In this document: positions 44,553-53,297 of the stretch, in pieces | How the letters are laid out: each line of letters opens with the position of its first letter | How positions within the stretch are numbered: the first letter of the stretch is position 1 | Source of the DNA: Halioglobus sp. | Lineage (GTDB): Bacteria; Pseudomonadota; Gammaproteobacteria; Pseudomonadales; Halieaceae | DNA length: 64,000 nt | NCBI GenBank assembly: GCA_029246385.1 | Contig: JAQWNG010000034.1 | Location: 1 to 64,000 of the forward strand | Reading direction: 5' to 3' | Program-made: the position numbers and the translations under genes | The notes under the pieces: generated by a model | What the model was told of the DNA's origin: nothing | Database searches by the model: none | Seen by the model: the letters and a program-made list of their open reading frames with translations, nothing else

Positions 44553-45794
44553 TTAACTCCCATTACCCACTGCACCTGCTGCGTAACGCACAAACTCTCG
44601 CTTGAGACTAGGCAGGATGTCTAAGCCTGCCAGCGCCAAGTCTCGCCCCAAACCTAACACGGGGTCAGCATGCATAAACAGAGTGGGTATGCGATCACTG
44701 AATTGGATGGTTCTATCCTGGTCAGATTGCTGCCCCCGCTGGTAGCGTTGTAGCGTTTCCAAGTCTCCCGGCGCCAATCCAGCGGTAATGCCCTCGCCCA
44801 GCACCCGACCCAGCGCAGCCACATCCCGCAATGCCAGATTGAAACCTTGCCCGGCCACAGGATGCAACGCATGGGCAGCATTACCCATAACGACTATGCC
44901 CTTGCGAACCTGCTCAGTGGACTGCACTAACGATAAGGCGTACTCATGACGCTTGCCCACTTTTATTAGGCGACCCAATCGGTAGCCAAAGCGCTCCTGA
45001 AGCACCTGCAAAAACTCCACTTCATCACAGTCCCGCAAATGTCTGGCTTGCTCAGCAGGTAAGGTCCACACCAGTGCGCTACGATGCTCGATACCGTCTG
45101 CCTTGAGCAGAGGCAACAATGCTAAAGGTCCAGTATCGGTAAAGCGCTCATAAGCACAACCTGCATGTGGCTCAGCAGAAGCGATGTTCGCCACCAATGC
45201 ATGTTGCTGATAGGGCTTCTCATTAACGGCTATGCCTAGCTGATCACGCAGCCGCGAATTGGCGCCATCTGCGACCAACAGCAGGTCTGTACTAAAATGA
45301 CCATGCAATCCGTCGCACTCTAGGTCAAGCGTGACACGCTTTCCATCTGGTTTGGCACCAACCACCTTTACCGGACAGCGCATCTCAACTCGACCCTGCC
45401 GGTATAACAGTTGAATCAGCGCGTTGCCCAGCCAAGCATTCTCGACCACGTATCCCAAGCCAGACCAACAGTAATCACTGGCCCGCAAGAGCGTGCTGCC
45501 AAAACGACCTCGACTGGAAATATGAATGCTTTCAATTGCGCACAGCCACTGGCGCAAACCATCCCACACACCCATTTCCTCATAAATCTGGCGGGAGCTG
45601 TAGCTCAATGCGGTAGACCGCGCGTCAAATGCCGGATGATAATCCGGCACGCCGCTCTCGGCCATAGCAGGCATTGGTGCACCCTCTACCAACAGAATCG
45701 TCGTTTCTACTGGCAACACAGCGCCTAACTGAAGCGCCAGGCTTATGCCCACCATGCCACCACCGGCAATAACAATGTCGAAATGTTCAGACAT
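44553..45794 (-). CDS. ubiH: 2-octaprenyl-6-methoxyphenol hydroxylase UbiH
   Basis: A 413-residue FAD-dependent hydroxylase of ubiquinone synthesis. FAD motif FDIVIAGGGMVGISLALQLG at 5-24; DG motif LLVADGANSRLRDQ near 165-178; second FAD motif GIVVMGNAAHALHPVAGQGFNLALRDVAALG near 298-328. FDARSTALSYSSRQIYEEMG is a UbiH-typical stretch. It sits between pepP (3 bases before its start) and the second hydroxylase, in the classical order. Confidence 0.92.
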   Translation of the reverse strand: MSEHFDIVIAGGGMVGISLALQLGAVLPVETTILLVEGAPMPAMAESGVPDYHPAFDARSTALSYSSRQIYEEMGVWDGLRQWLCAIESIHISSRGRFGSTLLRASDYCWSGLGYVVENAWLGNALIQLLYRQGRVEMRCPVKVVGAKPDGKRVTLDLECDGLHGHFSTDLLLVADGANSRLRDQLGIAVNEKPYQQHALVANIASAEPHAGCAYERFTDTGPLALLPLLKADGIEHRSALVWTLPAEQARHLRDCDEVEFLQVLQERFGYRLGRLIKVGKRHEYALSLVQSTEQVRKGIVVMGNAAHALHPVAGQGFNLALRDVAALGRVLGEGITAGLAPGDLETLQRYQRGQQSDQDRTIQFSDRIPTLFMHADPVLGLGRDLALAGLDILPSLKREFVRYAAGAVGNGS

Positions 45795-45797
45795 AGA

Positions 45798-47111
45798 TCA
45801 AGCGGGCATCAAAGCCTCTATCTCCTCTACTGTTTTCGGTACACCCGCCGTGATGACATCGCAGCCATCGACAGTCACCACCACATCATCCTCAATTCGA
45901 ATACCTATGCCGCGCCACTTCTTTGCCACGCTCGTGTTGCTCGGAGCGATATACAGGCCTGGCTCAACAGTCATGACCATGCCAGGCTCTAACACGCGCC
46001 ATTCATCGCCAACCCGGTAGTCACCGACATCATGCACATCTAGACCTAACCAGTGCCCGACACGGTGCATATAAAAGTCGCGGTAAGCATTGCGCTTGAT
46101 CAAGCTCGCAACACTACCTTTAAGCAACCCTAGGGCAACTAAACCCTTAGTTAAAACCCTGACACTGGCATCGTGTGGCTGATTCCAATGGTTGCCGGGC
46201 ACTATTTCTGCAATAGCCGCCAACTGCGCGCGCAATACCAGTTCATAAAGAGCCCGCTGCTCAGCGTTGAAGCGGCCATTTACAGGAAAAGTCCGAGTCA
46301 CGTCTGAGGCATAATATTCCAGCTCACAACCCGCGTCGATCAATACTAAGTCGCCATCTCGCATCCTGTCATCGTTTTCCACATAGTGCATCACACACGC
46401 GTTGCGGCCACTCCCAACAATACTTGGATACGCAGGGCTTCTGGCACCAGACATCGCAAACTCGTGCTGCATCTCGGCTTCCAACTGATACTCGTACATG
46501 CCACTCCGGCACGCATGCATCGCACGGCGATGCGCGCGCGCAGTGATATCTGCTGCCTTGCGCATGAGGCGCAGTTCCGCGGCACTTTTATATAAGCGCA
46601 GCTCATGCAGCATATGATCCAGATCAGTAAATTCCCCAGGGGGCACCGCTCCGGACGACTCTTTACTTCGAATGCTGCTGACCCAGCCCATAATTTGGCG
46701 ATCGAATTCGGCGCTGCGACCCATGGAGTAATAAACGCGCTCCCGCCCTTCGACCAGACCGGGAAGAATCTCGTCGATGTCGCCAATGGGAAAGGCGTCA
46801 TCTGCACCGTATTTTTCACAAACTCCCTCTGGCCCAGCACGATAGCCGTGCCAGAGTTCTAAAGCAGGATCGCGCTCTCGACAAAAGATTACAAATTGTC
46901 CGTGTCGGCGGCCGGGCAGTAACACCAATACGGCATCTGGCTCGACGAATCCTGACAAATAAAAGAAATCGCTATCCTGCCGAAAAGGATAAAGCGTGTC
47001 CCGACTGCGCACCTGTTCATCTGCCGAGGGTACGATGGCGATACTATTGGGGTCCATCAAAGCGATAAGGTTTTTTCGCCGACGGGCAAACTCAGTCTTA
47101 CTAATGCTCAT
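45798..47111 (-). CDS. pepP: Xaa-Pro aminopeptidase PepP
   Basis: Removes an N-terminal residue preceding proline, using two manganese ions in the cytosol. 437 residues from the ATG at 47111 (MSISKTEFARRRKNLIALMD); an upstream in-frame ATG at 47156 adds 15 unlike residues. Metal ligands: two Asp in LIDAGCELEYYASDVTRTFP, His in HRVGHWLGLDVHDVG, Glu in MTVEPGLYI and Glu in GIRIEDDVVVT. Start of a pepP-ubiH-ubiI unit; the UPF0149 gene lies 57 bases upstream on the same strand. Confidence 0.94.
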   Translation of the reverse strand: MSISKTEFARRRKNLIALMDPNSIAIVPSADEQVRSRDTLYPFRQDSDFFYLSGFVEPDAVLVLLPGRRHGQFVIFCRERDPALELWHGYRAGPEGVCEKYGADDAFPIGDIDEILPGLVEGRERVYYSMGRSAEFDRQIMGWVSSIRSKESSGAVPPGEFTDLDHMLHELRLYKSAAELRLMRKAADITARAHRRAMHACRSGMYEYQLEAEMQHEFAMSGARSPAYPSIVGSGRNACVMHYVENDDRMRDGDLVLIDAGCELEYYASDVTRTFPVNGRFNAEQRALYELVLRAQLAAIAEIVPGNHWNQPHDASVRVLTKGLVALGLLKGSVASLIKRNAYRDFYMHRVGHWLGLDVHDVGDYRVGDEWRVLEPGMVMTVEPGLYIAPSNTSVAKKWRGIGIRIEDDVVVTVDGCDVITAGVPKTVEEIEALMPA

Positions 47112-47168
47112 AGCGTCACTTGCCCACGCCTGTCCGGCCATTGAATAACACGACACAGATTACCATAA

Positions 47169-47771
47169 TTAGTGCAAAAGCCGCTCCGCTTCAGGCAACA
47201 CGTCTCTGCCCTCGGCAGTCGCCATGCTATCTAGAAACACGTTGACGACTGCGGCCCGCAAATACTCCACCAGCTCTATGTAGCTGTCCTCGGCATCGTC
47301 CCCACTCGCGTCGTCGGCATAAGCCTGAGCCATGGCAGCAATATCTTTGAGCACTTCCCCAGTATCTTGAGAAAGCGCTGCTACCGTCTCCTTATCCTCA
47401 CCGATAACGTAGGCAAAACCGGACATAAATCCATCGCACCAACTTCCTAAAGCCGATGCTCTCAGATCGATTTCTTCATCATCGTCAGGCAACAGGGGTA
47501 GGAATGTGAATTCCTCATCTTTCAGCGCCATCTCCGTAACGGTATAAAGCTGCATAATGCGGCTGGCTAGCTCTCCATGCATTATAATATCGAGGGCTTG
47601 GGAAAGCGCATCAAGACCATACTCCGCCTCCGCCGACGCGCCTGCACACAGCACCCCGCAAAGGCAACCGTGCAACTGGGAGGGCGACACCAACATCCCC
47701 TGATCCACAAGGTGGTCGGCAAACTCGTCGAAGCCGAAAACACCAACGGCTTCAGCTAGATCTTCACGCAT
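47169..47771 (-). CDS. ygfB: UPF0149 family protein YgfB
   Basis: A 200-residue all-alpha protein of the UPF0149/YgfB family. ATG at 47771 (MREDLAEAVGVFGFDEFADHL) has AAGGAG at good spacing; the frame runs on 42 codons upstream without family resemblance. Conserved features: VSPSQLHGCLCGVLCAGA near 30-47 and RASALGSWCDGFMSGFAYVIG near 105-125. In E. coli and here ygfB precedes pepP. In Pseudomonas YgfB has been reported to affect beta-lactamase expression; a general function is not known. Confidence 0.92.
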   Translation of the reverse strand: MREDLAEAVGVFGFDEFADHLVDQGMLVSPSQLHGCLCGVLCAGASAEAEYGLDALSQALDIIMHGELASRIMQLYTVTEMALKDEEFTFLPLLPDDDEEIDLRASALGSWCDGFMSGFAYVIGEDKETVAALSQDTGEVLKDIAAMAQAYADDASGDDAEDSYIELVEYLRAAVVNVFLDSMATAEGRDVLPEAERLLH

Positions 47772-47937
47772 AGAGTATTCTCCTTGGGAGGTCACATTCG
47801 CCCCATGCACAGGCGTCTCCTCGGTTAAGTGTAAAAGAGTTGGCAGGCCATTGATATGTATAGATTTTGTGCCGTTGACCTCGGTGCCATGCAGCACTAT
47901 AGTAGTCTTTCAATAATTTTCGCACCAGTATACTCGG

Positions 47938-48147
47938 ATGACTGCAAATCAACTCAAAGACCTTGAAAATAAAATCGACGAACTGATCGCCTTGTGTGAA
48001 GCGTTGAATCGTGAAAATAATGCCCTTAAGTCAGATGTTGCTGGCTGGGATAATGAGCGCAAGGATCTTATCAATAAGAACGAAATGGCCCGCTCCAAAA
48101 TAGAGACCATGATCGACCGGCTGCGCGCAATGGAGTCACAAGTGTGA
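47938..48147 (+). CDS. TIGR02449-family coiled-coil protein (ZapB-like)
   Basis: A 69-residue protein that is almost wholly a heptad-repeat coiled coil (LKDLENKIDELIALCEALNRENNALKSDVAGWDNERKDLINKNEMARSKIETMIDRLRAME). It matches the small TIGR02449 family found next to zapA in gammaproteobacteria; it resembles ZapB and may take part in Z-ring assembly, though this is inferred. It overlaps zapA by four bases and is divergent from ygfB, with only 166 bases between the starts. Confidence 0.88.
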   Translation: MTANQLKDLENKIDELIALCEALNRENNALKSDVAGWDNERKDLINKNEMARSKIETMIDRLRAMESQV

Positions 48148-48455
48148 GCACACCCAACACCACCACCGTAAAGATTCTCGACAAAGACTATCAAGTGACA
48201 TGTCCTGAGGAAAAGGAAGCCGAGCTGTTGGTCTCCGCAAAATATCTGGACAAGCAGATGCGCGGCATTCGTGACACAGGAAAGGTAATCGGACTGGAGC
48301 GAATCGCCGTCATGGCTGCGCTTAATATCAGCCATGAACTGCTTCAACCCAATAGCGAATCGGATGAGAGCAACACTGCGGATGAGTCTGTTAAGCGGCT
48401 CAGCAGCAAACTGAACAGCGCGCTTCAAGAGCTACGGCAACTGAAAATCAGCTAA
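48144..48455 (+). CDS. zapA: Cell division protein ZapA
   Basis: A 103-residue FtsZ-associated protein that bundles protofilaments at the division site. Start GTG at 48144 overlaps the TIGR02449 gene by four bases. The globular part (TTVKILDKDYQVTCPEEKEAELLVSAKYLDKQMRGIRDTGKVIGLERIAVMAALNISHELL) is followed by a C-terminal helix (about 75-103). KVIGLERIAVMAALNISHEL is the family core. Followed by 6S RNA, as in E. coli. Confidence 0.93.
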   Translation: MSTPNTTTVKILDKDYQVTCPEEKEAELLVSAKYLDKQMRGIRDTGKVIGLERIAVMAALNISHELLQPNSESDESNTADESVKRLSSKLNSALQELRQLKIS

Positions 48456-48513
48456 CGTGTAAAAATTCATCGGTTTATTTATAGATTATATGCCGCGTTA
48501 ACCGTATCTACGC

Positions 48514-48519
48514 TATACT
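48514..48519 (+). promoter_or_regulatory. -10 hexamer of the 6S RNA promoter
   Basis: TATACT lies 7-12 bases before the predicted 5' end of 6S RNA (about 48526), inside TACGCTATACTATAGTA. No good -35 hexamer is seen at 16-18 bases upstream. Assignment rests on position relative to the RNA. Confidence 0.5.
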
Positions 48520-48525
48520 ATAGTA

Positions 48526-48704
48526 GGATCCTAGCTTATTCGCCAGACTTTCAGTCCTCGAGCCGATATAGTGTAACCGGGGACTTCTCGTTGCTGTTGG
48601 TGTGCATGTCCGGTCTTAGCCGGAAAGCCTTTTTCAGTGCAGGAGTCACCACCTTGAACCATCGGGTTCAAGGGCAGTTCTGTCAGCGGTAAGCCGGGAA
48701 TCCT
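48526..48704 (+). ncRNA. ssrS: 6S RNA (SsrS)
   Basis: About 179 bases between zapA and fau. The closing stem pairs GGATCCTAGCTTA (48526-48538) with TAAGCCGGGAATCC (48690-48703). Recognisable core: CCTCGAGCCGATAT near 48555, then the central bulge with GTTGGTGTGCATGTCCGG...GCCGGAAAGCCT, and CACCTTGAACC...GGTTCAAGGG, both very close to the E. coli RNA. It binds sigma-70 RNA polymerase in stationary phase and its bulge acts as a decoy promoter. Ends are set by the stem, accurate to a few bases. Confidence 0.93.
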
Positions 48705-48713
48705 TTTGATACT

Positions 48714-49304
48714 ATGACAGACGTTCAAGTAAGAAAAGCGCGACTCCGTAATGACTTGCGGCAGTGTCGAAACGACTTAAGCGCTGCCCAGCAAACCACT
48801 GCGGCCCAAGCTTTAATTCTCTCGATCATGACACTTCCAAACTGGGCAAGCGCCCAACGCGTTGCACTGTACTTGGCGGCGGATGGAGAAATCGGCACCG
48901 GCACACTTGAAAGCGCTGCGCGGAGCTTAAACAAAGCACTTTTTTTACCCGTTATCACTGACGACCGTCTTTGCTTCGCGCAGTGGCACAAAGAGGTATG
49001 CCTTTCATCGAACCGCTACAACATTCCGGAGCCGCCAAAGGGTGCACTTCGCTGCCCGGCATCCGATCTGGACATTATTTTTATCCCCACTGTAGGGTGG
49101 GACGAACGCGGCGGCCGTATAGGAATGGGTGGCGGCTTCTATGATCGCACGCTATCAGGAATTGCCGGTCCGTTACTGGTTGGGCTAGCCCATGACAATC
49201 AACAGGTAGACGAAATTCCATTAGAACGCTGGGATATCGCACTGGACTACGTAGCCACCGACGTTGACTTGTATACCTGCCATCAGCGACAGCCCCACCA
49301 GTAA
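48714..49304 (+). CDS. fau: 5-formyltetrahydrofolate cyclo-ligase
   Basis: Converts 5-formyltetrahydrofolate to 5,10-methenyltetrahydrofolate with ATP. 196 residues. Motifs: KARLRNDLRQCRNDLS near the N-terminus; AQRVALYLAADGEIGT; and the ATP/substrate loop GRIGMGGGFYDRTLSG near 137-152. It lies directly after 6S RNA, 10 bases past the stem, and is read from the same transcript as in E. coli (ygfA). Confidence 0.92.
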   Translation: MTDVQVRKARLRNDLRQCRNDLSAAQQTTAAQALILSIMTLPNWASAQRVALYLAADGEIGTGTLESAARSLNKALFLPVITDDRLCFAQWHKEVCLSSNRYNIPEPPKGALRCPASDLDIIFIPTVGWDERGGRIGMGGGFYDRTLSGIAGPLLVGLAHDNQQVDEIPLERWDIALDYVATDVDLYTCHQRQPHQ

Positions 49305-49358
49305 TGTGTGCACAGTCAAAGGGAATCGCAATCCGCATTCTGAGTATGCGTTTTCGGC

Positions 49359-50882
49359 TCAACTACGCCCGAGGTAGAGCTGATACGCTCGATTACTAGT
49401 TTCCTCGGAGTACTTAAAATTGACCCGATCCAATATGCGCTCGAATTGCTTGCGCTCCGATTTTGGTACCTGAACCCCAATAAAAATTCGGCCATAGGCT
49501 GCTCCATGATTACGGTAATGGAACATTGAAATATTCCAGCGCGATCCCAGACCTGATAGAAACTTTAGCAGGGCACCAGGTCGCTCTGGAAATTCAACAC
49601 GATAAACCCGCTCATCCTGCAATTGGGCTGAGGCGTGCCCTCCAACCATATGGCGGATATGCAACTTGGCCACTTCGTTATCGGTCATATCCTCGGCAGT
49701 GTAACCGCACGCCTCCAGATCGGCTAACAACGTCGCCAAATCATCACCCCCAGGCACAATTGAAAGACCAACAAAAACATGAGCAGCACTCGCATCCGCG
49801 TAACGATAGTTGAACTCCGTAATACTTCGACGCCCCAATGCGCTACAAAATTTCTTAAAGCTACCCGGACACTCAGGTACAGTGACACTAATTATGGCCT
49901 CCCGTTGCTCGCCAATTTCTGTGCGTTCAGAAATGTATCGTAGACGGTCGAAATTAGTATTAGCACCACTGACAATCGCCAATAACGCTTGCCCTTGCAC
50001 GCCCGTTCGATGTACATACTTTTTCAAACCCGCCAGGGCTAGGGCTCCAGCTGGTTCTGCGATACTGCGAGTATCTTCAAAAATGTCCTTGATGGCAGCA
50101 CACATTTCATCGGTAGATACCGTGATGACCTCGTCTACTGTTTTTCGAATGATGCGAAAAGGCTCCTTACCAATCTGCGCCACCGCACAACCATCGGCAA
50201 ATAAACCAACCTCCGCAAGCGTATCTCTGCGCCCGCGCGAAAGAGCCAACTGCAAACAGGCCGCGTCCTCCGGCTCAACACCAATCATTCGGGTCGTTGG
50301 CCATGCTGACTTTACATAAGCAGAAACACCTGCAAGCAGACCTCCTCCGCCCACTGGCACGAACAATGCGTGCAGTGGATTCTCATATTGACGCACCACC
50401 TCCATACCCACTGTACCCTGACCTGCGATCACATCAGGATCATCAAACGGATGCACATACGTCATACCTTTGGCCTGCATAAGCTCCCGCGCGTGGAATG
50501 CAGCTTCATCATAGGAATCGCCGTGCAGCGCGACTCTAGCTCCAAGGCGACGCACGGCATCCACTTTTATTGGAGGTGTAGTGCGAGGCATGACGATGAT
50601 AGCCTTCACGCTCAGCTTCTTCGCCGCCATAGCAACCCCCTGCGCGTGATTTCCTGCCGAAGCGGCGATGACGCCGCGGCTACGCTGCTCTGAGCTTAGA
50701 CGGCTCATTTTGCAGTACGCGCCACGCAACTTGAATGAAAAAATTGGCTGCAAATCTTCACGCTTGAGCAACACTCGATTGTCCAGTCGACGTGACATTA
50801 AATCCGCTTCATGAATTGGTGTTTCTCGAGCGACATCGTAAACCTGAGCATCGAGAATACGTTTGACATAGGACTGTGGCAT
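49359..50882 (-). CDS. ilvA: Threonine ammonia-lyase, biosynthetic
   Basis: Deaminates threonine to 2-oxobutanoate, the first step of isoleucine synthesis. The ATG at 50882 with AAAGGGA gives 507 residues. The PLP lysine is Lys51 in LQPIFSFKLRGAY, the phosphate loop is VPVGGGGLLAG, and SAGNHAQGVA is conserved. Two ACT-like regulatory domains follow (about 325-420 and 420-507: EFPERPGALLKFLSGLGSRWNISMFHYRNHGAAYGRIFIGVQVP), so isoleucine inhibition is likely. Divergent from rpiA. Confidence 0.94.
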   Translation of the reverse strand: MPQSYVKRILDAQVYDVARETPIHEADLMSRRLDNRVLLKREDLQPIFSFKLRGAYCKMSRLSSEQRSRGVIAASAGNHAQGVAMAAKKLSVKAIIVMPRTTPPIKVDAVRRLGARVALHGDSYDEAAFHARELMQAKGMTYVHPFDDPDVIAGQGTVGMEVVRQYENPLHALFVPVGGGGLLAGVSAYVKSAWPTTRMIGVEPEDAACLQLALSRGRRDTLAEVGLFADGCAVAQIGKEPFRIIRKTVDEVITVSTDEMCAAIKDIFEDTRSIAEPAGALALAGLKKYVHRTGVQGQALLAIVSGANTNFDRLRYISERTEIGEQREAIISVTVPECPGSFKKFCSALGRRSITEFNYRYADASAAHVFVGLSIVPGGDDLATLLADLEACGYTAEDMTDNEVAKLHIRHMVGGHASAQLQDERVYRVEFPERPGALLKFLSGLGSRWNISMFHYRNHGAAYGRIFIGVQVPKSERKQFERILDRVNFKYSEETSNRAYQLYLGRS

Positions 50883-51047
50883 AAAGCATTCCCTTTCAGT
50901 GGCTGCAGACAGTTTCATCATATTAATAGACTCACATCAGCATTTCAGCCGAAACTTCCCCAATGGTTACAGACTCTTTTCATGATCGCAGCAGTGGGAT
51001 ACCCTATAATAACCATTGCTTCACGACACCATGCCTAGGAACAAAAC

Positions 51048-51722
51048 ATGACTCAGGATGAATTGAAGCAAGCGGTAGCGGATGCGGCGCTTGTATATAT
51101 CCAGCCCAAACTCGAAAACGACACAATATTGGGTATCGGTACCGGCTCAACCGCCAACCTCTTTATCGACGCCCTCGCCAGAATTAAGGGTCAGATCAAC
51201 GGCACTGTCGCCAGCTCTGAAGCATCGGCGCAGCGATTAAAAAGCCATGGCATTCCGGTATACGAACTCAATACCGTAAACCAGGTAGACTTTTACGTGG
51301 ATGGGGCCGATGAAAGCAACGTGGCACTGCAACTTGTTAAGGGTGGCGGGGCGGCACTGACGCGTGAAAAAATCGTGTCAGCGGTAGCGCGAGAATTTAT
51401 ATGCATTGCCGATGAAAGCAAGCTGGTAGACATACTCGGAGAGTTTCCGCTACCGGTTGAAGTCATTCCTATGGCCCGCAGTCACGTGGCGCGGGAGCTG
51501 GTTAAGCTCGGTGGAGATCCAATCTATCGTGAAGGCGTGGTAACTGACAATGGCAATGTGATTCTTGATATTTACAATTTCTCTATCGCACAGCCGCTTG
51601 CAATGGAAAGCGCGATTAACAATATTACCGGTGTCGTCACTAATGGCTTATTTGCGTTAAGACCTGCAGATATTCTTTTCTTGGGGGCAAAAAAAGGCGT
51701 AAAGACATTGTATTCTCAGTAA
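51048..51722 (+). CDS. rpiA: Ribose-5-phosphate isomerase A
   Basis: Interconverts ribose 5-phosphate and ribulose 5-phosphate. 224 residues. Motifs: [16 protein letters not shown] near 27-42 (phosphate binding); [12 protein letters not shown] with the catalytic Asp near 80-90; [15 protein letters not shown] near 96-110 with the catalytic Glu/Lys region. AGGA precedes the ATG. The ilvA-rpiA divergent order and nearby serA resemble the E. coli serA-rpiA neighbourhood. Confidence 0.96.
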   Translation: MTQDELKQAVADAALVYIQPKLENDTILGIGTGSTANLFIDALARIKGQINGTVASSEASAQRLKSHGIPVYELNTVNQVDFYVDGADESNVALQLVKGGGAALTREKIVSAVAREFICIADESKLVDILGEFPLPVEVIPMARSHVARELVKLGGDPIYREGVVTDNGNVILDIYNFSIAQPLAMESAINNITGVVTNGLFALRPADILFLGAKKGVKTLYSQ

Positions 51723-51764
51723 GTTTAAAGCCTTATCATGTAACTAAGAATTTGGGTGATGCGA

Positions 51765-53180
51765 TCAAGCATCAAAGATTTTTCCAGGATTCATAATACC
51801 GTGCGGATCAAATGCCTTTTTGATCTGGCGCATAATTGATACCTCAAGCTCTGAACGACTATAGTGCAGATAGTCTTTTTTCAATAGTCCAACGCCATGC
51901 TCGGCAGAAATACTGCCGCCGTAGTACTGTACGATATCGAACACCCACTTGCTTACCTCTGTGCAGTGCTGTTGAAAATCTTCCATTGATAAATCCTCAG
52001 GCTTGAGCACATTTAGATGTACATTACCATCACCGATATGACCGAACCAAACGATCTCGAACTGTGGATAGTTTTCGTTAACCACTGCTTCCACCGCAGC
52101 AAGGAATTCTGGGACGCGAGAAATTACCGTGGATATGTCGTTTTTGTAGGGCGTCCAGCGCGAAATTGTTTCCGAAATATCCTCTCGCAGGCGCCACAGA
52201 GAGTTTGCCTGAGCGAGGCTTTGGCTAACCACGCCGTCTAACGCCCAACCCTGTTCCATGCAGTGTTCAAACAGTGTCATCGCCTGTTCCATGGCCTTCT
52301 CATCCCGCTGTTCAAACTCCAACAAGACGTAAAAATTTGCCGGTGTTTCGAAAGGGCGCTGCAAGCGCTGATGCTCCACAACTTTCTGCAACGCCAGTTC
52401 AGAGAAAAACTCGAACGCACTCAGTTTAATGCTGTCCTGGTAGGTACGCAGCATATGCATGATAGATGCCATATCCGGCGCACCCAGCACCAATACCGCC
52501 GGCTCCTCCAGAGCCGTTGTGAGACGCATGGTAGCCTCCACCACGACACCCAGAGTACCCTCAGCCCCAATCACCAATTGCCGCAGGTCATATCCAGCAT
52601 TATTTTTCACCAGTCCTCGATTAAGGTCGAGCAGTTCACCGGTACCGTCAACCACTTTCAAGCCCGCCACCCAATCGCGAGTCATACCATGACGAATAAC
52701 CTTAATGCCACCGGCGTTGGTGGACACATTGCCGCCGATCTGACTCGAGCCACTGGAGGCGAAATCAACGGGATAGACCAGCCCGTTGTCCTCGGCGCAT
52801 TGCTGCAGCTGCTCGGTTACTACACCAGCACCGCAGCGAACAGTCCGATCAATGGCACTAAAATCTTCCATGTAATTAAGCTTATCCAAAGCCAGCACCA
52901 ATTCTCCGTTGCAGGCGACCGCACCAGCACTGAGGCCTGTGCGCCCGCCAGAAGGCACAATAGCGAGGCCTTCGCTAGCCGCAAGACGCACAATTTCTTG
53001 AACCTGCTCAATACTATCTGGCAGCACCACGGCCGCAGGATTCGGGGCGTACATTCGCGTCCAGTCGCAACCGTAACGTTGCAAATTACCCCTATCGGTT
53101 AGCACCCAGTCGGCGCCGACTATTTGTTCTAACGCAGTTAAGGTCAGGTTGTCGATTGCTGCCAACGTTATTGCCTCCAA
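51765..53180 (-). CDS. FAD-binding oxidoreductase, D-2-hydroxyglutarate dehydrogenase-like
   Basis: A 471-residue flavoprotein of the vanillyl-alcohol-oxidase/GlcD class. N-terminal FAD domain: VPSGGRTGLSAGA near 75-87, then SSGSSQIGGNVSTNAGGIKVIRHGMTRDWVAGLKVV. The C-terminal FAD-oxidase domain carries metal/substrate motifs WFGHIGDGNVHLNV and SAEHGVGLLKKDYL. Related enzymes act on D-2-hydroxyglutarate, D-lactate or glycolate. It is divergent from serA, 117 bases apart; in Pseudomonas stutzeri a D-2-hydroxyglutarate dehydrogenase gene is linked to serA and removes the 2-hydroxyglutarate made by SerA, so that substrate is favoured here by context. Confidence 0.82.
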   Translation of the reverse strand: MEAITLAAIDNLTLTALEQIVGADWVLTDRGNLQRYGCDWTRMYAPNPAAVVLPDSIEQVQEIVRLAASEGLAIVPSGGRTGLSAGAVACNGELVLALDKLNYMEDFSAIDRTVRCGAGVVTEQLQQCAEDNGLVYPVDFASSGSSQIGGNVSTNAGGIKVIRHGMTRDWVAGLKVVDGTGELLDLNRGLVKNNAGYDLRQLVIGAEGTLGVVVEATMRLTTALEEPAVLVLGAPDMASIMHMLRTYQDSIKLSAFEFFSELALQKVVEHQRLQRPFETPANFYVLLEFEQRDEKAMEQAMTLFEHCMEQGWALDGVVSQSLAQANSLWRLREDISETISRWTPYKNDISTVISRVPEFLAAVEAVVNENYPQFEIVWFGHIGDGNVHLNVLKPEDLSMEDFQQHCTEVSKWVFDIVQYYGGSISAEHGVGLLKKDYLHYSRSELEVSIMRQIKKAFDPHGIMNPGKIFDA

Positions 53181-53213
53181 TGTTTTTTACAGGTCGCTGA
53201 TTCTGGCAGCTCG

Positions 53214-53225
53214 TATGGTACCATA
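53214..53225. promoter_or_regulatory. 12-base palindrome between serA and the FAD dehydrogenase
   Basis: TATGGTACCATA is a perfect palindrome in the 117-base divergent gap, 33 bases from the dehydrogenase start and 73 from serA. Placement is suitable for a regulator controlling both genes. No regulator gene is adjacent and half-site length is short, so chance is possible. Confidence 0.4.
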
Positions 53226-53297
53226 TCGACGTTTTTTTGCCGCTGCGACAAGCTCACCGGAACACGCGGCCAACAACCTCTAAAGGACCCAAAAGCC

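Noticed and set aside
52263-53102. 279-codon plus-strand open frame
   Set aside because: Lies entirely antisense to the FAD dehydrogenase with many His/Gln/Arg and no family features; a shadow of the real gene.
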